From assembly GCF_000355675.1 (NCBI RefSeq), contig NC_020888.1:655001-719000 (forward strand): 64,000 nucleotides of DNA. The letters run 5' to 3'. This document shows positions 1 to 9,057 of the stretch, piece after piece. The DNA comes from Thalassolituus oleivorans MIL-1. Lineage in GTDB: Bacteria > Pseudomonadota > Gammaproteobacteria > Pseudomonadales > Oceanobacteraceae. The notes under the pieces were generated by a model, which worked only from the letters and a program-made list of their open reading frames with translations, was not told the origin of the DNA and made no database searches. Position numbers and translations under genes: made by a program. Positions within the stretch are counted from its first letter, which is position 1; every line of letters starts with the position of its first letter.

Positions 1-645
1 CGTCGCCCCAATTATGATGATTCGTCGAGTTCGTGGCTGGTTACCTATTCGGATGCCATTACGTTATTACTCGCATTTTTTGTCATGATTTTATCCGTAT
101 CCGATTTAAATCAAGGCAAGGTTGAGGCTTTGCAGCAAGGCTTAGCTGAGGTAAATGCCTCACAACAACCAACGACTCCATTTACTGATATCAAGCGCGG
201 TTTAGACGACTTTGTGAAGGAGAATGGGCTCGAAGATCAGGTCAGTGTTACGTTAGATCAACGTGGTGTGCAAATTGAATTTGCCAATGTAGCGCTCTAC
301 GATTCTGGATCCGCAGACTTAAAAGATAATGCCCTGCCTTTATTGCAAGAGTTAAGTCGGGTTATCCGTGATGTCAGTGGTGACAGCCACATGGTCGAGG
401 TCGAAGGGCATACCGATGACGTACCGATAACAACCGAACAGTTCCCATCGAACTGGGAGTTGTCTTCTGCAAGAGCGACCCATGTGGTTAAGTATCTTTT
501 AGCCTCCGGTATTGCCAAAGAGCGCTTAAAAGCGTCAGGTTTTGCCGATAGCCGGCCTAAGCCCGTTGCGGAGGGTGAAAGCGAAAGCCTAGAACAGCAG
601 CGCAAAGACAATCGTCGGGTTGTGGTAGCCGTGCGCAGGTATTAA
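1..645 (+). CDS. MotB/OmpA-family protein, 5' end cut by window
   Basis: The frame is open from base 1, so the gene begins upstream. The visible 214 residues start with a single membrane helix carrying the MotB-type motif WLVTYSDAITLLLAFFVM (about residues 12-29), where the Asp at residue 18 is at the place of the proton-conducting Asp of MotB. A C-terminal OmpA peptidoglycan-binding domain follows, with EVEGHTDDVPI and SSARATHVVKYLLASGI. This is the architecture of flagellar stator B subunits, which anchor the stator to peptidoglycan and let ions through. It could be MotB itself, a MotD/PomB-like paralogue, or another OmpA-MotB protein; the partner MotA-like gene would lie upstream, outside the window. 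The stop is followed by a bidirectional terminator. Confidence 0.85.
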   Translation, partial: RRPNYDDSSSSWLVTYSDAITLLLAFFVMILSVSDLNQGKVEALQQGLAEVNASQQPTTPFTDIKRGLDDFVKENGLEDQVSVTLDQRGVQIEFANVALYDSGSADLKDNALPLLQELSRVIRDVSGDSHMVEVEGHTDDVPITTEQFPSNWELSSARATHVVKYLLASGIAKERLKASGFADSRPKPVAEGESESLEQQRKDNRRVVVAVRRY

Positions 646-666
646 TGATTAAAACGCATAGAGACA

Positions 667-698
667 ACAAAGGGGCCGAAGCCCCTTTGTTATTTTAT
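667..698. terminator. Bidirectional rho-independent terminator
   Basis: A 10-bp perfect stem (acaaaggggc at 667-676 with gcccctttgt at 681-690, loop cgaa) is followed by a T-rich run. It lies between the convergent MotB-like and PhoX-like genes and has A/T flanks suitable for ending both. Confidence 0.85.
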
Positions 699-705
699 AC
701 AGGAA

Positions 706-2502
706 TTATTCACCTTTAGGGTTATAAATCCAAAGCATGTTATTGGTGTGATTACCGGTATCTTCACCGATCAACACGCGACCGTCATCAAGCACAACAA
801 GGTTGTCTGGTTGAGCGATATTATCAACTGAACAACGATTTTCTGAGAGTGATGAATCATAAGCACCACCAACAACAACTGGATCCATACGGCTGACATC
901 GTAGTTAGAATGCAAACCTAAACGGTAAACGATACCGCACCGGTTTGTTTCAATTTGAATGTCACCACTGGTATCTGACATGCCACCTTTTACATCAGAC
1001 ATAGCAACGTACATGAACGGAACAGCGCCACTGGCCGCACCATCATAGTTGATATTAATGCCTTCCATTTTATTGAATTCAACGGTGGCACCTACCGCTT
1101 CAGCTGCACGCAATGTTTCAAGGAATGCGACGCGATCATCGGCTGCCGTACCCGCTGCCCATTCCGCCACATCAGCATCACTGATGTAACTTGTTTCACC
1201 GTCAACGAAGTCGGTTTCGTCGATTGAATCGTACGAATCAACCCATGCTTCGATTTCTGCGTTGGTTGCGTGCGCTAATTCAATCCAAGTAATATCGAAA
1301 CCGGCTTTTGAGTGATCGCGAGTAGCGTCTTGCGCAACTTTCGCGGCATACAAAGTACCGGACGATAGATCCCCCGCGGTGTCTGCAACGAATTTAAAGA
1401 AGCCTTTATTTGAGCCATCGTCGGTCAGATATACTGTTTTACGATCAGGCATGATAACTGGGTTTTCGTGAGCTACACGACCAAGAGTGAAGTGCTTAAT
1501 AGGAGTTGGCGCTGCATCCGTTGGGTTTGTTATTTCGACAATGTAGCCATAATCATATGGGTTCGGAAAGGTACCGCCTAAGTAGGATTGAATGTTTTGC
1601 ACATCAGGATAGCTTGGATAACCGCCTGAGTAAGTAGTGTCGTTCCACCGTACGGTATTTTCGGCTTCGTAGTTTTCTTCAGATGTTAACGGGGTGCCCC
1701 AAGGAGAGACAGTACCGAAACAGTTAATCATGGTGCCGTTCACAGAGCTGAAATCAATATTCAAGGCATCGCTTACAGACCAGCTACCATCTTCTTGACG
1801 GGCAATGCTCATACGCGACATTGCGCCAGGGCGATCTTCCCAAGCGGTAAATAGGAAGCCTTCAGAGCCGTCGGCATTGTTAGGAATAAAAGCATTAAAA
1901 TCTGGATTGTTAGATTGTTTAATCGAAGCATCACCTGCGGCGTTAACGATATGGCCAAGCCCAAATGGTAATGCACCAGAGAAAGTATCGCCTTCGCGCC
2001 CAATCGCTTGATAGCTACCAATTGCCATTTGCGTTGACTGAGCTTCTACAGAATCTGAGGCCGGTACCGCTACTGACTGTAAGCGCGGATCGATATTATC
2101 GATATCCGCTCCAACCCATGCGCCAACGGCCGCTTTCGCTTCGTCGCCAGGTAGTGAAGAGCTCGGATGTTGAATGTTGAAAAAGAATTCACCGTTGTCA
2201 GTATTGAACATACCGGTTAACTCAGAGCCTAGCGGAGTGGTTGCTAGACGGATCAGTTTTGGTGCTACAGTCGCATCAGCACCATCAGCACCATCAGCAC
2301 CATCAGCACCATCAGCACCATCAGCACCATCAGCACCGTTAGAACCATTGCTGCCGGCTAAACCAGGAGCGCCATCTTGAGTGATGATGGTCGTAGTACC
2401 ATCAACACCATCTTTACCATTCTTACCGTCGTCTCCGCCGCAGGCGGTAACTAAAAATGCCGATGCAATTGCTACCGCCAAGAGGCTCTTATTAGTATTC
2501 AT
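706..2502 (-). CDS. PhoX-type (DUF839) phosphatase-like lipoprotein with collagen-like tract
   Basis: 598 residues. The N-terminus is a lipoprotein signal with lipobox LVTAC, so the protein is probably an outer-membrane or surface lipoprotein. Residues about 23-77 form a Gly-X-Y collagen-like linker containing seven GAD triplets. The rest matches the PhoX/DUF839 family, seen in GTVSPWGTPLTSEENY, in FKFVADTAGDLSSGTLYAAK and in the C-terminal DNLVVLDDGRVLIGEDTGNH. PhoX proteins are calcium-dependent, often iron-containing monoesterases used in phosphate starvation; they are usually Tat-exported, and no twin-arginine motif is seen here. The start has a TAGGAA ribosome site. It lies in the same orientation as the dihaem lipoprotein gene and near a second phosphatase, which supports a role in phosphate acquisition. 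Enzyme activity is inferred from the family. Confidence 0.8.
   Translation of the reverse strand: MNTNKSLLAVAIASAFLVTACGGDDGKNGKDGVDGTTTIITQDGAPGLAGSNGSNGADGADGADGADGADGADGADATVAPKLIRLATTPLGSELTGMFNTDNGEFFFNIQHPSSSLPGDEAKAAVGAWVGADIDNIDPRLQSVAVPASDSVEAQSTQMAIGSYQAIGREGDTFSGALPFGLGHIVNAAGDASIKQSNNPDFNAFIPNNADGSEGFLFTAWEDRPGAMSRMSIARQEDGSWSVSDALNIDFSSVNGTMINCFGTVSPWGTPLTSEENYEAENTVRWNDTTYSGGYPSYPDVQNIQSYLGGTFPNPYDYGYIVEITNPTDAAPTPIKHFTLGRVAHENPVIMPDRKTVYLTDDGSNKGFFKFVADTAGDLSSGTLYAAKVAQDATRDHSKAGFDITWIELAHATNAEIEAWVDSYDSIDETDFVDGETSYISDADVAEWAAGTAADDRVAFLETLRAAEAVGATVEFNKMEGININYDGAASGAVPFMYVAMSDVKGGMSDTSGDIQIETNRCGIVYRLGLHSNYDVSRMDPVVVGGAYDSSLSENRCSVDNIAQPDNLVVLDDGRVLIGEDTGNHTNNMLWIYNPKGE
2281..2334. 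repeat. Six exact 9-bp tandem repeats (accatcagc)
   Basis: Six perfect head-to-tail copies of accatcagc, with degenerate copies on both sides, encode the GAD triplets of the PhoX-like protein on the minus strand. The 9-base unit keeps the reading frame, so copy-number change would alter linker length without switching the gene off. Confidence 0.95.
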
Positions 2503-2610
2503 GCTTAAATTCCTATTAGTTCAGGGAGGACAAATTTAAGTCATGTAATCTAGAGGTGGATTGTTACGGAATTATTCGTAGTTTGTTATGGTTTATTGAC
2601 ACTTAAAGTT

Positions 2611-4224
2611 CTAATCCCAATTTAAGCGCATATCCCAATGATACACTCGGTGCGCTCCATCGAGAGGGGGAGTGCTTTCGTCAATTTCTTTATATACATT
2701 GGTCACTGGACTCCATGTGGCATCGCGTCCGTTAATAAAACTTTGGTGGCGAACAATGTGGCTGTACGCCTTGTTTAAATCCAATGCGCGACGCATAGAT
2801 GGCGTGATTAAGGCATATACATCTGCTGCTTGAATTTTATCTACATCCGGAGTTCCGTCTTTGTACCACTTTTCGATAATCTCAGGGTTGCTTCTGAACT
2901 CACTTCCGCCTCCGGCACGTTGCAAATAATTTAGAATTTCTCCTCCTTCTTCATTAAAGTTCGGAGCGTCTTTCATGCCATGCAAATTGATGTAACCCCA
3001 ACCTTGGCCTCCACTTACTTTTCGAGCCATCGAAAACGTGCTGTCGATGGTCGTACCAATAGCTGCATGACATCCCATGCAAAACATAGTTTCCTCGTAG
3101 GATTGCGGGCGAAGATCACCGTTGTAGTCTTCAATAAAACCTTGCACAAACCAGCCTAGTCCGTTATCGAGACCCTCATCGCCGCGCTTAATGAAATTAG
3201 GCACTTGTTCTAGAAGTTTCTCCTTGCGCTCGTTGGCATAGCGACTATCAATGACGTATCGATTTAAAACATTGACCTTTCGCATGTATCGTAATTCTTT
3301 CATTCTCGCCGGAATTGAAATATTTCCTTGAATATCAGTGCCGACATAACGCACTGAATGCATAAACTCTGTACCTTGTGGAAACTGTTGGAATTCAATT
3401 TTCTCATCGCTGGCGTCGCCAAGGTAATGGCTGCTTTTGGTAATGGTGTCGATGATCGAAAGCTTGCCATCCCTATTTAAGTCCGCATTGATTTCGCTTT
3501 CGTCAATGTTCCAAAAATTTACGCTGTCTATGTTCTTTAAATTCAGTTCAGTAAGCGTTAAGTTGATAAAATAAATATCACGATTAAACTGTCCGTTTAG
3601 TTCACGAAATTTTTTTGGAAGACGGATAACAACATCATCCGTTGAACCATTGGTTGGCCAAAATGTCCCCGGAAACGGTTTATAATTAAAAGCAACCCAG
3701 CCACTGTCATCAAGTGCGAGTCCGTTGGCGTCGAATGCTGCGGCTCCTTTGTGGTAATTGGTTAAATCAGGGATAAAACCCGTCCAGCCGCTATCGCTTA
3801 ATATTTTTGGAAGACTTTGGTAGTTTTCAGTTGCAACATATTTTCGAATACTTTGATCATCGACATCTTTGAGCCATTGGCTTCGGTCTTCAAAAAGATT
3901 GCTCCAGTGGTTGGTAACGCCAATATCAGAGAAAATATAGCTACCTTGAATGCTGCCGTCGTCTAGCTGGTTAAGACGATCTTCCCCTTTGCGATCATAA
4001 AGTTGATGGCAGGTATAACAAGGGTTGTATTTTTGTTCAGTGCGGGTATAGCACTGTGGTGGAATGCTTGCTTCGTCGTTAAAAATGCGTTCATTTGTAA
4101 TGTGTACGCGCTTGGTCTTTTCGACTTCTGGTAAAATCGAAGTGTCTGTTTGGCCGCAGGCGCTGAGGTAAAAGCTAATAAAGATGCTGGCTATGAGGGT
4201 AGTTTTATTGCGGATATCAGTCAT
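2611..4224 (-). CDS. Putative dihaem c-type cytochrome lipoprotein
   Basis: I do not recognise the family. The start at 4224 (537 residues) is chosen because it opens directly into a lipoprotein signal peptide with lipobox LSAC; a longer frame to 4329 adds an unlikely N-terminus. Two CXXCH haem-binding motifs are present, CYTCH at residues 69-73 and CMGCH at 382-386, so a covalently bound dihaem periplasmic or outer-membrane protein is likely. An EF-hand-like stretch, DLNRDGKLSIID, lies in the middle. The gene is between and divergent from two predicted phosphatases, PhoX-like downstream and PhoA-like upstream. A redox role linked to phosphate or phosphonate metabolism is possible, but the context is the only support. 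Haem attachment would require the cytochrome c maturation system. Confidence 0.7.
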   Translation of the reverse strand: MTDIRNKTTLIASIFISFYLSACGQTDTSILPEVEKTKRVHITNERIFNDEASIPPQCYTRTEQKYNPCYTCHQLYDRKGEDRLNQLDDGSIQGSYIFSDIGVTNHWSNLFEDRSQWLKDVDDQSIRKYVATENYQSLPKILSDSGWTGFIPDLTNYHKGAAAFDANGLALDDSGWVAFNYKPFPGTFWPTNGSTDDVVIRLPKKFRELNGQFNRDIYFINLTLTELNLKNIDSVNFWNIDESEINADLNRDGKLSIIDTITKSSHYLGDASDEKIEFQQFPQGTEFMHSVRYVGTDIQGNISIPARMKELRYMRKVNVLNRYVIDSRYANERKEKLLEQVPNFIKRGDEGLDNGLGWFVQGFIEDYNGDLRPQSYEETMFCMGCHAAIGTTIDSTFSMARKVSGGQGWGYINLHGMKDAPNFNEEGGEILNYLQRAGGGSEFRSNPEIIEKWYKDGTPDVDKIQAADVYALITPSMRRALDLNKAYSHIVRHQSFINGRDATWSPVTNVYKEIDESTPPLDGAHRVYHWDMRLNWD

Positions 4225-4269
4225 GATACTGCTCTGATCTGTTAGCGAATAGCACGAAGGATATTTCTG

Positions 4270-4317
4270 AATTGTGACAATTATATTAATGGCGCGTAAT
4301 TGATAAAGTGTCATAAT
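4270..4317. promoter_or_regulatory. Divergent promoter region with possible Pho half-sites
   Basis: Between the dihaem lipoprotein and phoA-like genes lie a perfect short inverted repeat, aattgtgacaatt (4270-4282), and a TGTCATAAT element (4309-4317) that resembles one half of an enterobacterial Pho box. On the minus strand TATAAT (4280-4285) could be a -10 element for the lipoprotein gene. No complete two-half Pho box is visible, so PhoB control is only a suggestion. Confidence 0.3.
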
Positions 4318-4377
4318 TCGGAAATACACTATGGTCCGAGTAAAAATTCAGTAGAAGCTATGGAAATTAGGACGCTC

Positions 4378-6045
4378 ATGAATAGTACTATCTTTAAATT
4401 CTTAAATATCCTATGGGTACCCAGTATTCTTGTTCTGAGCGGATGTCAGCCTCAGTCATCCGATGTTTTGGATGTTAAGCCGCCACTTTCTTTTGATGCC
4501 GGTGCGAACTCTAATATTTGGTATCAATCTGCCCAGGATTCGCTGCAAGCGGATTTTGCTAAGTTTGAAGCGATTCAAAATCAAATCGGTAGCGCTAAAA
4601 ATGTTATTTTGTTTGTTGGTGATGGTATGAGTATTTCGACCATTACCGCAGCACGAATTTTGGACGGTCAGCTACGCGGTGAAAGCGGTGAAGAGAACCA
4701 ATTAAGCTTTGAGAAATTTCCGTTTACCGGGTTTTCAAAAACCTACAACGTCGATGCGCAAACCCCCGACTCTGCTGGCACTATGACGGCGATGATGTCT
4801 GGTGTTAAAACTGATGCTGGTATTGTTGGGTTGAGTGAAGAGGTTACTCGGGGCGATTGTGCTAGTAGCAAGGGAACTGAGGTTATCTCTGCGCTTGAGC
4901 TGGCTGAAATAGCAGGTATGGCGACAGGGATTGTTACTACCGCTCGGTTGACACATGCAACGCCTGCTGCAACTTACGCACATAGTCCTGATCGTGATTG
5001 GGAAGATGTTTCAGATATGCCGGCTAGTGCCATTGCGCAGGGCTGTATGGATATCGCAGATCAATTTGTTCATTTAAAGGAAAAAATTGAGCAGGAGTAT
5101 GGTGTAAGCGTCGATGGAATTGATGTTGCTATGGGCGGTGGGCGACGTCACTTTCTGCCGAAAGATGCTGCATTTAATTCGCCTGATGCCGTAAGTGCTA
5201 TTGAAGGTGATCGTACTGACAATCGCGATCTAATTGCTGAATGGAAAAAGCTATATCCCTCTGGTCAATATGTTATGGATCAGACTGGTTTTGATGCGCT
5301 TACTACAGCTGCACAATTACCAGTACTAGGCTTGTTCAATGAATCGCATATGCGCTACGAAATGGATCGAAAAAATGATGTCTCCGGGGAGCCATCGCTT
5401 AGTGAGATGACAGCCAAAGCGATTCAGTTGTTAGAGGCTAAGGATAAAAATAAAGGGTATTTTTTAATGGTTGAAGCAGGTCGTATTGATCACGGCCATC
5501 ATGCAGGCAGCGCCTTTAATGCTTTACATGAATCCATTGAACTTAGCCAAGCGGTGGCTAAAGCTCAAGCATCTACAAATCCGAATGAAACCTTGATTAT
5601 TGTTACCTCGGATCATAGCCATGTCTTTACGATGGCAGGCTATCCGAAGCGCGGTAATCCAATTTTGGGTAAAGTTGTTTCTGTTGGTAGTGATCAAGAG
5701 GCACTGGCTTTAGATGATATGCCTTATACCACGCTGGGGTATGCTAACGGGCGTGGCTTTAAAGATTTAGGTGATGAGACAGATGGTGATTTAGCTTATG
5801 AGCATCCGGTTGATCAGGGCCGTAAGGATTTAAATTCTATCAATACTGAAACACCAGGATATCACCAAGAAGCCTTAATTCCCTTGGAGTCCGAAACTCA
5901 CTCTGGCGAAGATGTGGGTATTTTTGCCACTGGTCCGGGCGCACATTTAGTGAGCGGTGTTCATGAGCAAAATGTGATTTTTCATATTATGAATTACGCC
6001 GCTAATTTAACAGGAAAAGCGACGTCTACGCTGCCTAAAAAATAA
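4378..6045 (+). CDS. phoA: Alkaline phosphatase, PhoA family, lipoprotein
   Basis: 555 residues from the ATG at 4378, which has an AGGA ribosome site eight bases upstream and opens into a signal ending in lipobox LSGC (Cys23). Family motifs are clear: the metal-binding VGDGM (Asp82), the nucleophile region TPDSAGTMTAMMSG (Ser132), EAGRIDHGHHAG, VTSDHSHVFTMAGY and ESETHSGEDVGIFATGPGA. These define a two-zinc, one-magnesium alkaline phosphatase that hydrolyses phosphomonoesters outside the cytoplasm, here probably lipid-anchored rather than soluble. It is divergent from the dihaem lipoprotein gene and ends at a strong terminator. A sister specificity such as phosphodiesterase cannot be excluded from sequence alone. 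Confidence 0.9.
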   Translation: MNSTIFKFLNILWVPSILVLSGCQPQSSDVLDVKPPLSFDAGANSNIWYQSAQDSLQADFAKFEAIQNQIGSAKNVILFVGDGMSISTITAARILDGQLRGESGEENQLSFEKFPFTGFSKTYNVDAQTPDSAGTMTAMMSGVKTDAGIVGLSEEVTRGDCASSKGTEVISALELAEIAGMATGIVTTARLTHATPAATYAHSPDRDWEDVSDMPASAIAQGCMDIADQFVHLKEKIEQEYGVSVDGIDVAMGGGRRHFLPKDAAFNSPDAVSAIEGDRTDNRDLIAEWKKLYPSGQYVMDQTGFDALTTAAQLPVLGLFNESHMRYEMDRKNDVSGEPSLSEMTAKAIQLLEAKDKNKGYFLMVEAGRIDHGHHAGSAFNALHESIELSQAVAKAQASTNPNETLIIVTSDHSHVFTMAGYPKRGNPILGKVVSVGSDQEALALDDMPYTTLGYANGRGFKDLGDETDGDLAYEHPVDQGRKDLNSINTETPGYHQEALIPLESETHSGEDVGIFATGPGAHLVSGVHEQNVIFHIMNYAANLTGKATSTLPKK

Positions 6046-6061
6046 TATTAAAATAGAGCAT

Positions 6062-6090
6062 AAAAAAGCCCTGCAATGCAGGGCTTTTTA
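6062..6090. terminator. Bidirectional rho-independent terminator
   Basis: Stem gccctg/cagggc (6068-6073 and 6079-6084) is flanked by six A and five T residues, between the convergent phoA-like and ppnN genes. Confidence 0.9.
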
Positions 6091-6105
6091 TTTGGATGCG
6101 ATTTT

Positions 6106-7467
6106 TTAGCTGGAGACGATTTCGTAACAAGGTTTGTAATTACCTTTTATCTTCATTCTTCCATGCTCTACCATGGCTCTGAGTAGTCGATCCATTCCTT
6201 CTAATATGTCGCGATCACCAGTGATTTGATATGGCCCGTTTTCACGTACTCGACTCACGCCATCGGCTTTCACATTGCCGGCTACAATGCCAGAAAATGC
6301 ACGTCTTAAATTCGCGGCAAGTTCGTGGCCCGGTAACGTATGGGTGAGCGCCAATGACTGCATGGCTTCATGAGTCGGATCAAAGGGATGTTGAAATTCA
6401 TCTTGAATTGTCAGTGCCCAATTATAGAAAAAAGCATCATTGTGTTCACGTCTGAACGTCTCGACTTCGTGAATCCCTGCTTTCATCCTACGAGCGACCT
6501 TTTCTTCATCAGCTATGATTATTTCATAACGTTGCTGTGCATCTTTACCAAGAGTTTCACCAATAAAGCGATCAATATCGTACAAATACTCCTCTGCTTC
6601 TTTTGGTCCAGTGATAATCAGTGGGAAAGGTATTCTCGCGTTATCCGGATGAGACAATACACCGAGTAAATAAAGGAGCTCCTCTGCTGTGCCAGGGCCG
6701 CCAGGGAAAATAACGATGCCATGAGCTAAACGGATAAAAGCCTCTAAACGCTTTTCGATATCTGGAAGAATAACAAGTTGATTAACAATTGGGTTGGGCG
6801 CTTCTGCCGCGATAATGCCCGGCTCAGTAATACCGATATAGCGTCCGTCGCGGATGTGTTGTTTTGCATGGCCGATGGTTGCACCTTTCATCGGCCCTTT
6901 CATTGCGCCTGGTCCGCAACCAGTACCAATATCCATACCACGCAGACCTAACTGATACCCGACGTCTTTAGTGTATTGGTATTCATGCGGTGCGATTGAA
7001 TGACCGCCCCAACAGACGACTAAATTCGGCTGCATATCGGGTTGTAGAATATTGGCGTTTCTTAAAATGTGGAAAACAGCATTAGTGATGTCTTCGCTGT
7101 TATTAAGGTTAAAACGGTGAGCTTTTAAAATAGACTCATCGACGTACAAAATATCGCGTAATACCGAAAATAATTGTTCACGCACACCGCGAATAATTTC
7201 GTTATCTACAAAGGCGTTTGCCGGTGCTCCAGTGAGTCGTAAGATAATGCCACGGTCTTCTTGATCGACGACAATATTAAAGTCTTTATATTCTTTTTCT
7301 AATTCTAAATAATCATCATTTTGGCTACCTGCACTCAATACCGCATAAGAACAGCGTCGCAATAATTCATGGGTGCGGCTACTAACGTCTTTGAGTTGCT
7401 GAATTTCGTAGCGTGAGAGTACACGTAGATGGGTTTTAGGGTGAATCAGTTCGTAGTGTCTTGCCAT
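6106..7467 (-). CDS. ppnN: Pyrimidine/purine nucleotide 5'-monophosphate nucleosidase PpnN
   Basis: 453 residues, essentially the length of E. coli PpnN (YgdH). The central LOG/TIGR00730-type Rossmann domain shows GTGCGPGAMKGPMKGATIG and the signature FPGGPGTAEELLYLLG, with the Arg/Glu environment that cleaves the N-glycosidic bond of nucleoside monophosphates. The flanking N- and C-terminal regions are those of the PpnN subfamily, which in E. coli is activated by (p)ppGpp. It acts in cytoplasmic nucleotide salvage and stress adjustment. A GGAG ribosome site precedes the ATG. The CBS-domain gene lies only nine bases upstream in the same orientation, so the two are very likely cotranscribed. 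Confidence 0.93.
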   Translation of the reverse strand: MARHYELIHPKTHLRVLSRYEIQQLKDVSSRTHELLRRCSYAVLSAGSQNDDYLELEKEYKDFNIVVDQEDRGIILRLTGAPANAFVDNEIIRGVREQLFSVLRDILYVDESILKAHRFNLNNSEDITNAVFHILRNANILQPDMQPNLVVCWGGHSIAPHEYQYTKDVGYQLGLRGMDIGTGCGPGAMKGPMKGATIGHAKQHIRDGRYIGITEPGIIAAEAPNPIVNQLVILPDIEKRLEAFIRLAHGIVIFPGGPGTAEELLYLLGVLSHPDNARIPFPLIITGPKEAEEYLYDIDRFIGETLGKDAQQRYEIIIADEEKVARRMKAGIHEVETFRREHNDAFFYNWALTIQDEFQHPFDPTHEAMQSLALTHTLPGHELAANLRRAFSGIVAGNVKADGVSRVRENGPYQITGDRDILEGMDRLLRAMVEHGRMKIKGNYKPCYEIVSS

Positions 7468-7476
7468 ATAGTACTC

Positions 7477-8067
7477 CTATGCCCACAGTTCCATGGGGCC
7501 GTAATGGCTTAATAACCGCAATAGATCGGTGCGGGTAATGATGCCAGTCAACTGATGTTGACGATTGATCACCGGCAGAGCGCCAAGATCATGTTGATAT
7601 AAAATTTGTGCTGTTTGTCGTATATCGGTGTTTTCTAAGATGCAGTAAACCGGATGCATGGCATGCTGCAAAATATTATTGCCAATCGCTTTAGGGGTTT
7701 CGATGAGTGTTGCCATAATGTCACGATCGAAAACAATTGCATGGATCGCATGGTGTTCGTCGATGACGGGGAGATGTCGATATCCGCTTTCTTTTATCGC
7801 TAGCCAAGCATCGCCGACGGTGGCTGTTGTGCTTAAAGTTTTAAGTTCGGTCGCCATAATGTCGGTAGCATAAGCAACAAGCTGGGGTTCATGCTCAGTG
7901 TGTTCTTGATAGTCGTGAATAGCTTGCTGAGCGTGTTGCGAAGGGGATTTTAGGTTCGAGTGTATCTTAGCAACGGCTTGAGTTGCTGCTGTTGCTTTAA
8001 TTTGCAACGAAGGGGCTGACACAGGCGTTTCAATGCGCCGACCCATGTCAAAAACATACACTCCCAT
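7477..8067 (-). CDS. CBS-domain protein, cotranscribed with ppnN
   Basis: 196 residues. The C-terminal two-thirds form a CBS pair (Bateman module), seen in ATVGDAWLAIKESGYRHLPVID and the closing GALPVINRQHQLTGIITRTDLLRLL. CBS pairs usually bind adenosine ligands such as AMP, ATP or SAM. The N-terminal 60 residues are low in recognisable features. No catalytic domain is attached, so this is a stand-alone sensor or scaffold. Location directly upstream of ppnN suggests it may tune nucleotide breakdown; that is inference. The ATG at 8067 has a weak ribosome site, and Met8 at 8046 is an alternative start. Confidence 0.8.
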   Translation of the reverse strand: MGVYVFDMGRRIETPVSAPSLQIKATAATQAVAKIHSNLKSPSQHAQQAIHDYQEHTEHEPQLVAYATDIMATELKTLSTTATVGDAWLAIKESGYRHLPVIDEHHAIHAIVFDRDIMATLIETPKAIGNNILQHAMHPVYCILENTDIRQTAQILYQHDLGALPVINRQHQLTGIITRTDLLRLLSHYGPMELWA

Positions 8068-8178
8068 AGACGTTTAGTTCGATCCTTTTCCGCCGCAGTT
8101 GCTTTGACTATAGCAGTGCGGCAGTCAAGTGTCATGCTCCCGAATACGACATTGCCGCCGACGATAGATGCAAAACGA

Positions 8179-8949
8179 TTAGGAGTGTTGATCGAGTAAG
8201 GTTAACCGATCAAGAATATTATCGGTGTAGCGCATGACTAAAAAGGGCACTAGCTTAGCGTCGGTATTGGTGGCCGCTGTTTGAATAAATATCCATTGGC
8301 TACGAATTTTTGAGAGCAAAGCTTGAGCTTCGTCTGATGTGGCTTGGCTTTTCATATCGGCTAAACCGCGATCGAATTGTTTACACAGGGCTGCAATATC
8401 AATTTGATCTGTGGTCAGTGGGGCACCCATAGAAGACGCGGCACGTTCTATGTAGCGTTCTACGACCGAGATCATAAGATTCTTTTGATTGCGGCTCCAT
8501 TGTTCGTATTCTGAGGGTTTTGTTTCTGAATTTTGTCTTAGGTTTTCGCCAAGTTTTTCTAGCTCATCAAGCATCGCACGCTGTGCTTCACGCATCAGCG
8601 TAACAACCTGCAACTCAGGATAATTACTTTCTTGGATTTCATTTAGATTTTGCTTTAAGTAACTGTCAAACGTCATCCACCGCTGTTGGATGTTTTGTTT
8701 GTACGGTAAATAGGAACCATCCAATTGCTTACTAATATCCGCATGAAGTGCTTCTACTTCGCTGCGACGTTGGCTAAGTTCGGCAATGCGTTGGGTATTC
8801 CCCTCGTCTGCTTGAACATGGTAATACTTAAGCAATAGCATTTTGACGTCGACTGACAATTGAAAGACACTGCGCTCAAGCTCAGAATTGTCGGCATAAG
8901 CTGGTAGGCTAACAAACAAGGTGAGGAGCAGGGATCTTAGGAGTAACAT
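8179..8949 (-). CDS. Secreted helical protein of unknown function
   Basis: 256 residues from the ATG at 8949, which opens directly into a signal peptide (hydrophobic LLLRSLLLTLFVSLPAYA, cleavage likely after AYA). A longer frame to 9021 only adds residues before this signal. The mature part is almost wholly alpha-helical by composition, charged and without Cys pairs or catalytic motifs, resembling periplasmic helical-bundle or sensor-like proteins. I do not recognise a family. It is downstream of and divergent from purU and precedes the CBS-ppnN pair in the same orientation, with about 110 bases between, so cotranscription is uncertain. Confidence 0.65.
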   Translation of the reverse strand: MLLLRSLLLTLFVSLPAYADNSELERSVFQLSVDVKMLLLKYYHVQADEGNTQRIAELSQRRSEVEALHADISKQLDGSYLPYKQNIQQRWMTFDSYLKQNLNEIQESNYPELQVVTLMREAQRAMLDELEKLGENLRQNSETKPSEYEQWSRNQKNLMISVVERYIERAASSMGAPLTTDQIDIAALCKQFDRGLADMKSQATSDEAQALLSKIRSQWIFIQTAATNTDAKLVPFLVMRYTDNILDRLTLLDQHS

Positions 8950-9057
8950 AGGCCCATCTCTGATTTTGAAATATTTATAATAGTCTGTGACGAGTTCACC
9001 ATTAACTGTCTCAGACTGCAAGGGCCAGCTAGGCCTTAATTACCTATTTGGATGGTT

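Noticed and set aside
2274-2340. Short repeats that look CRISPR-like
   Set aside because: The unit is 9 bases, contiguous, without spacers, and encodes GAD triplets of a protein.
2503-2610. Pho box upstream of the PhoX-like gene
   Set aside because: Only loose resemblance (TGTCAAT and a poor second half); no complete direct repeat.
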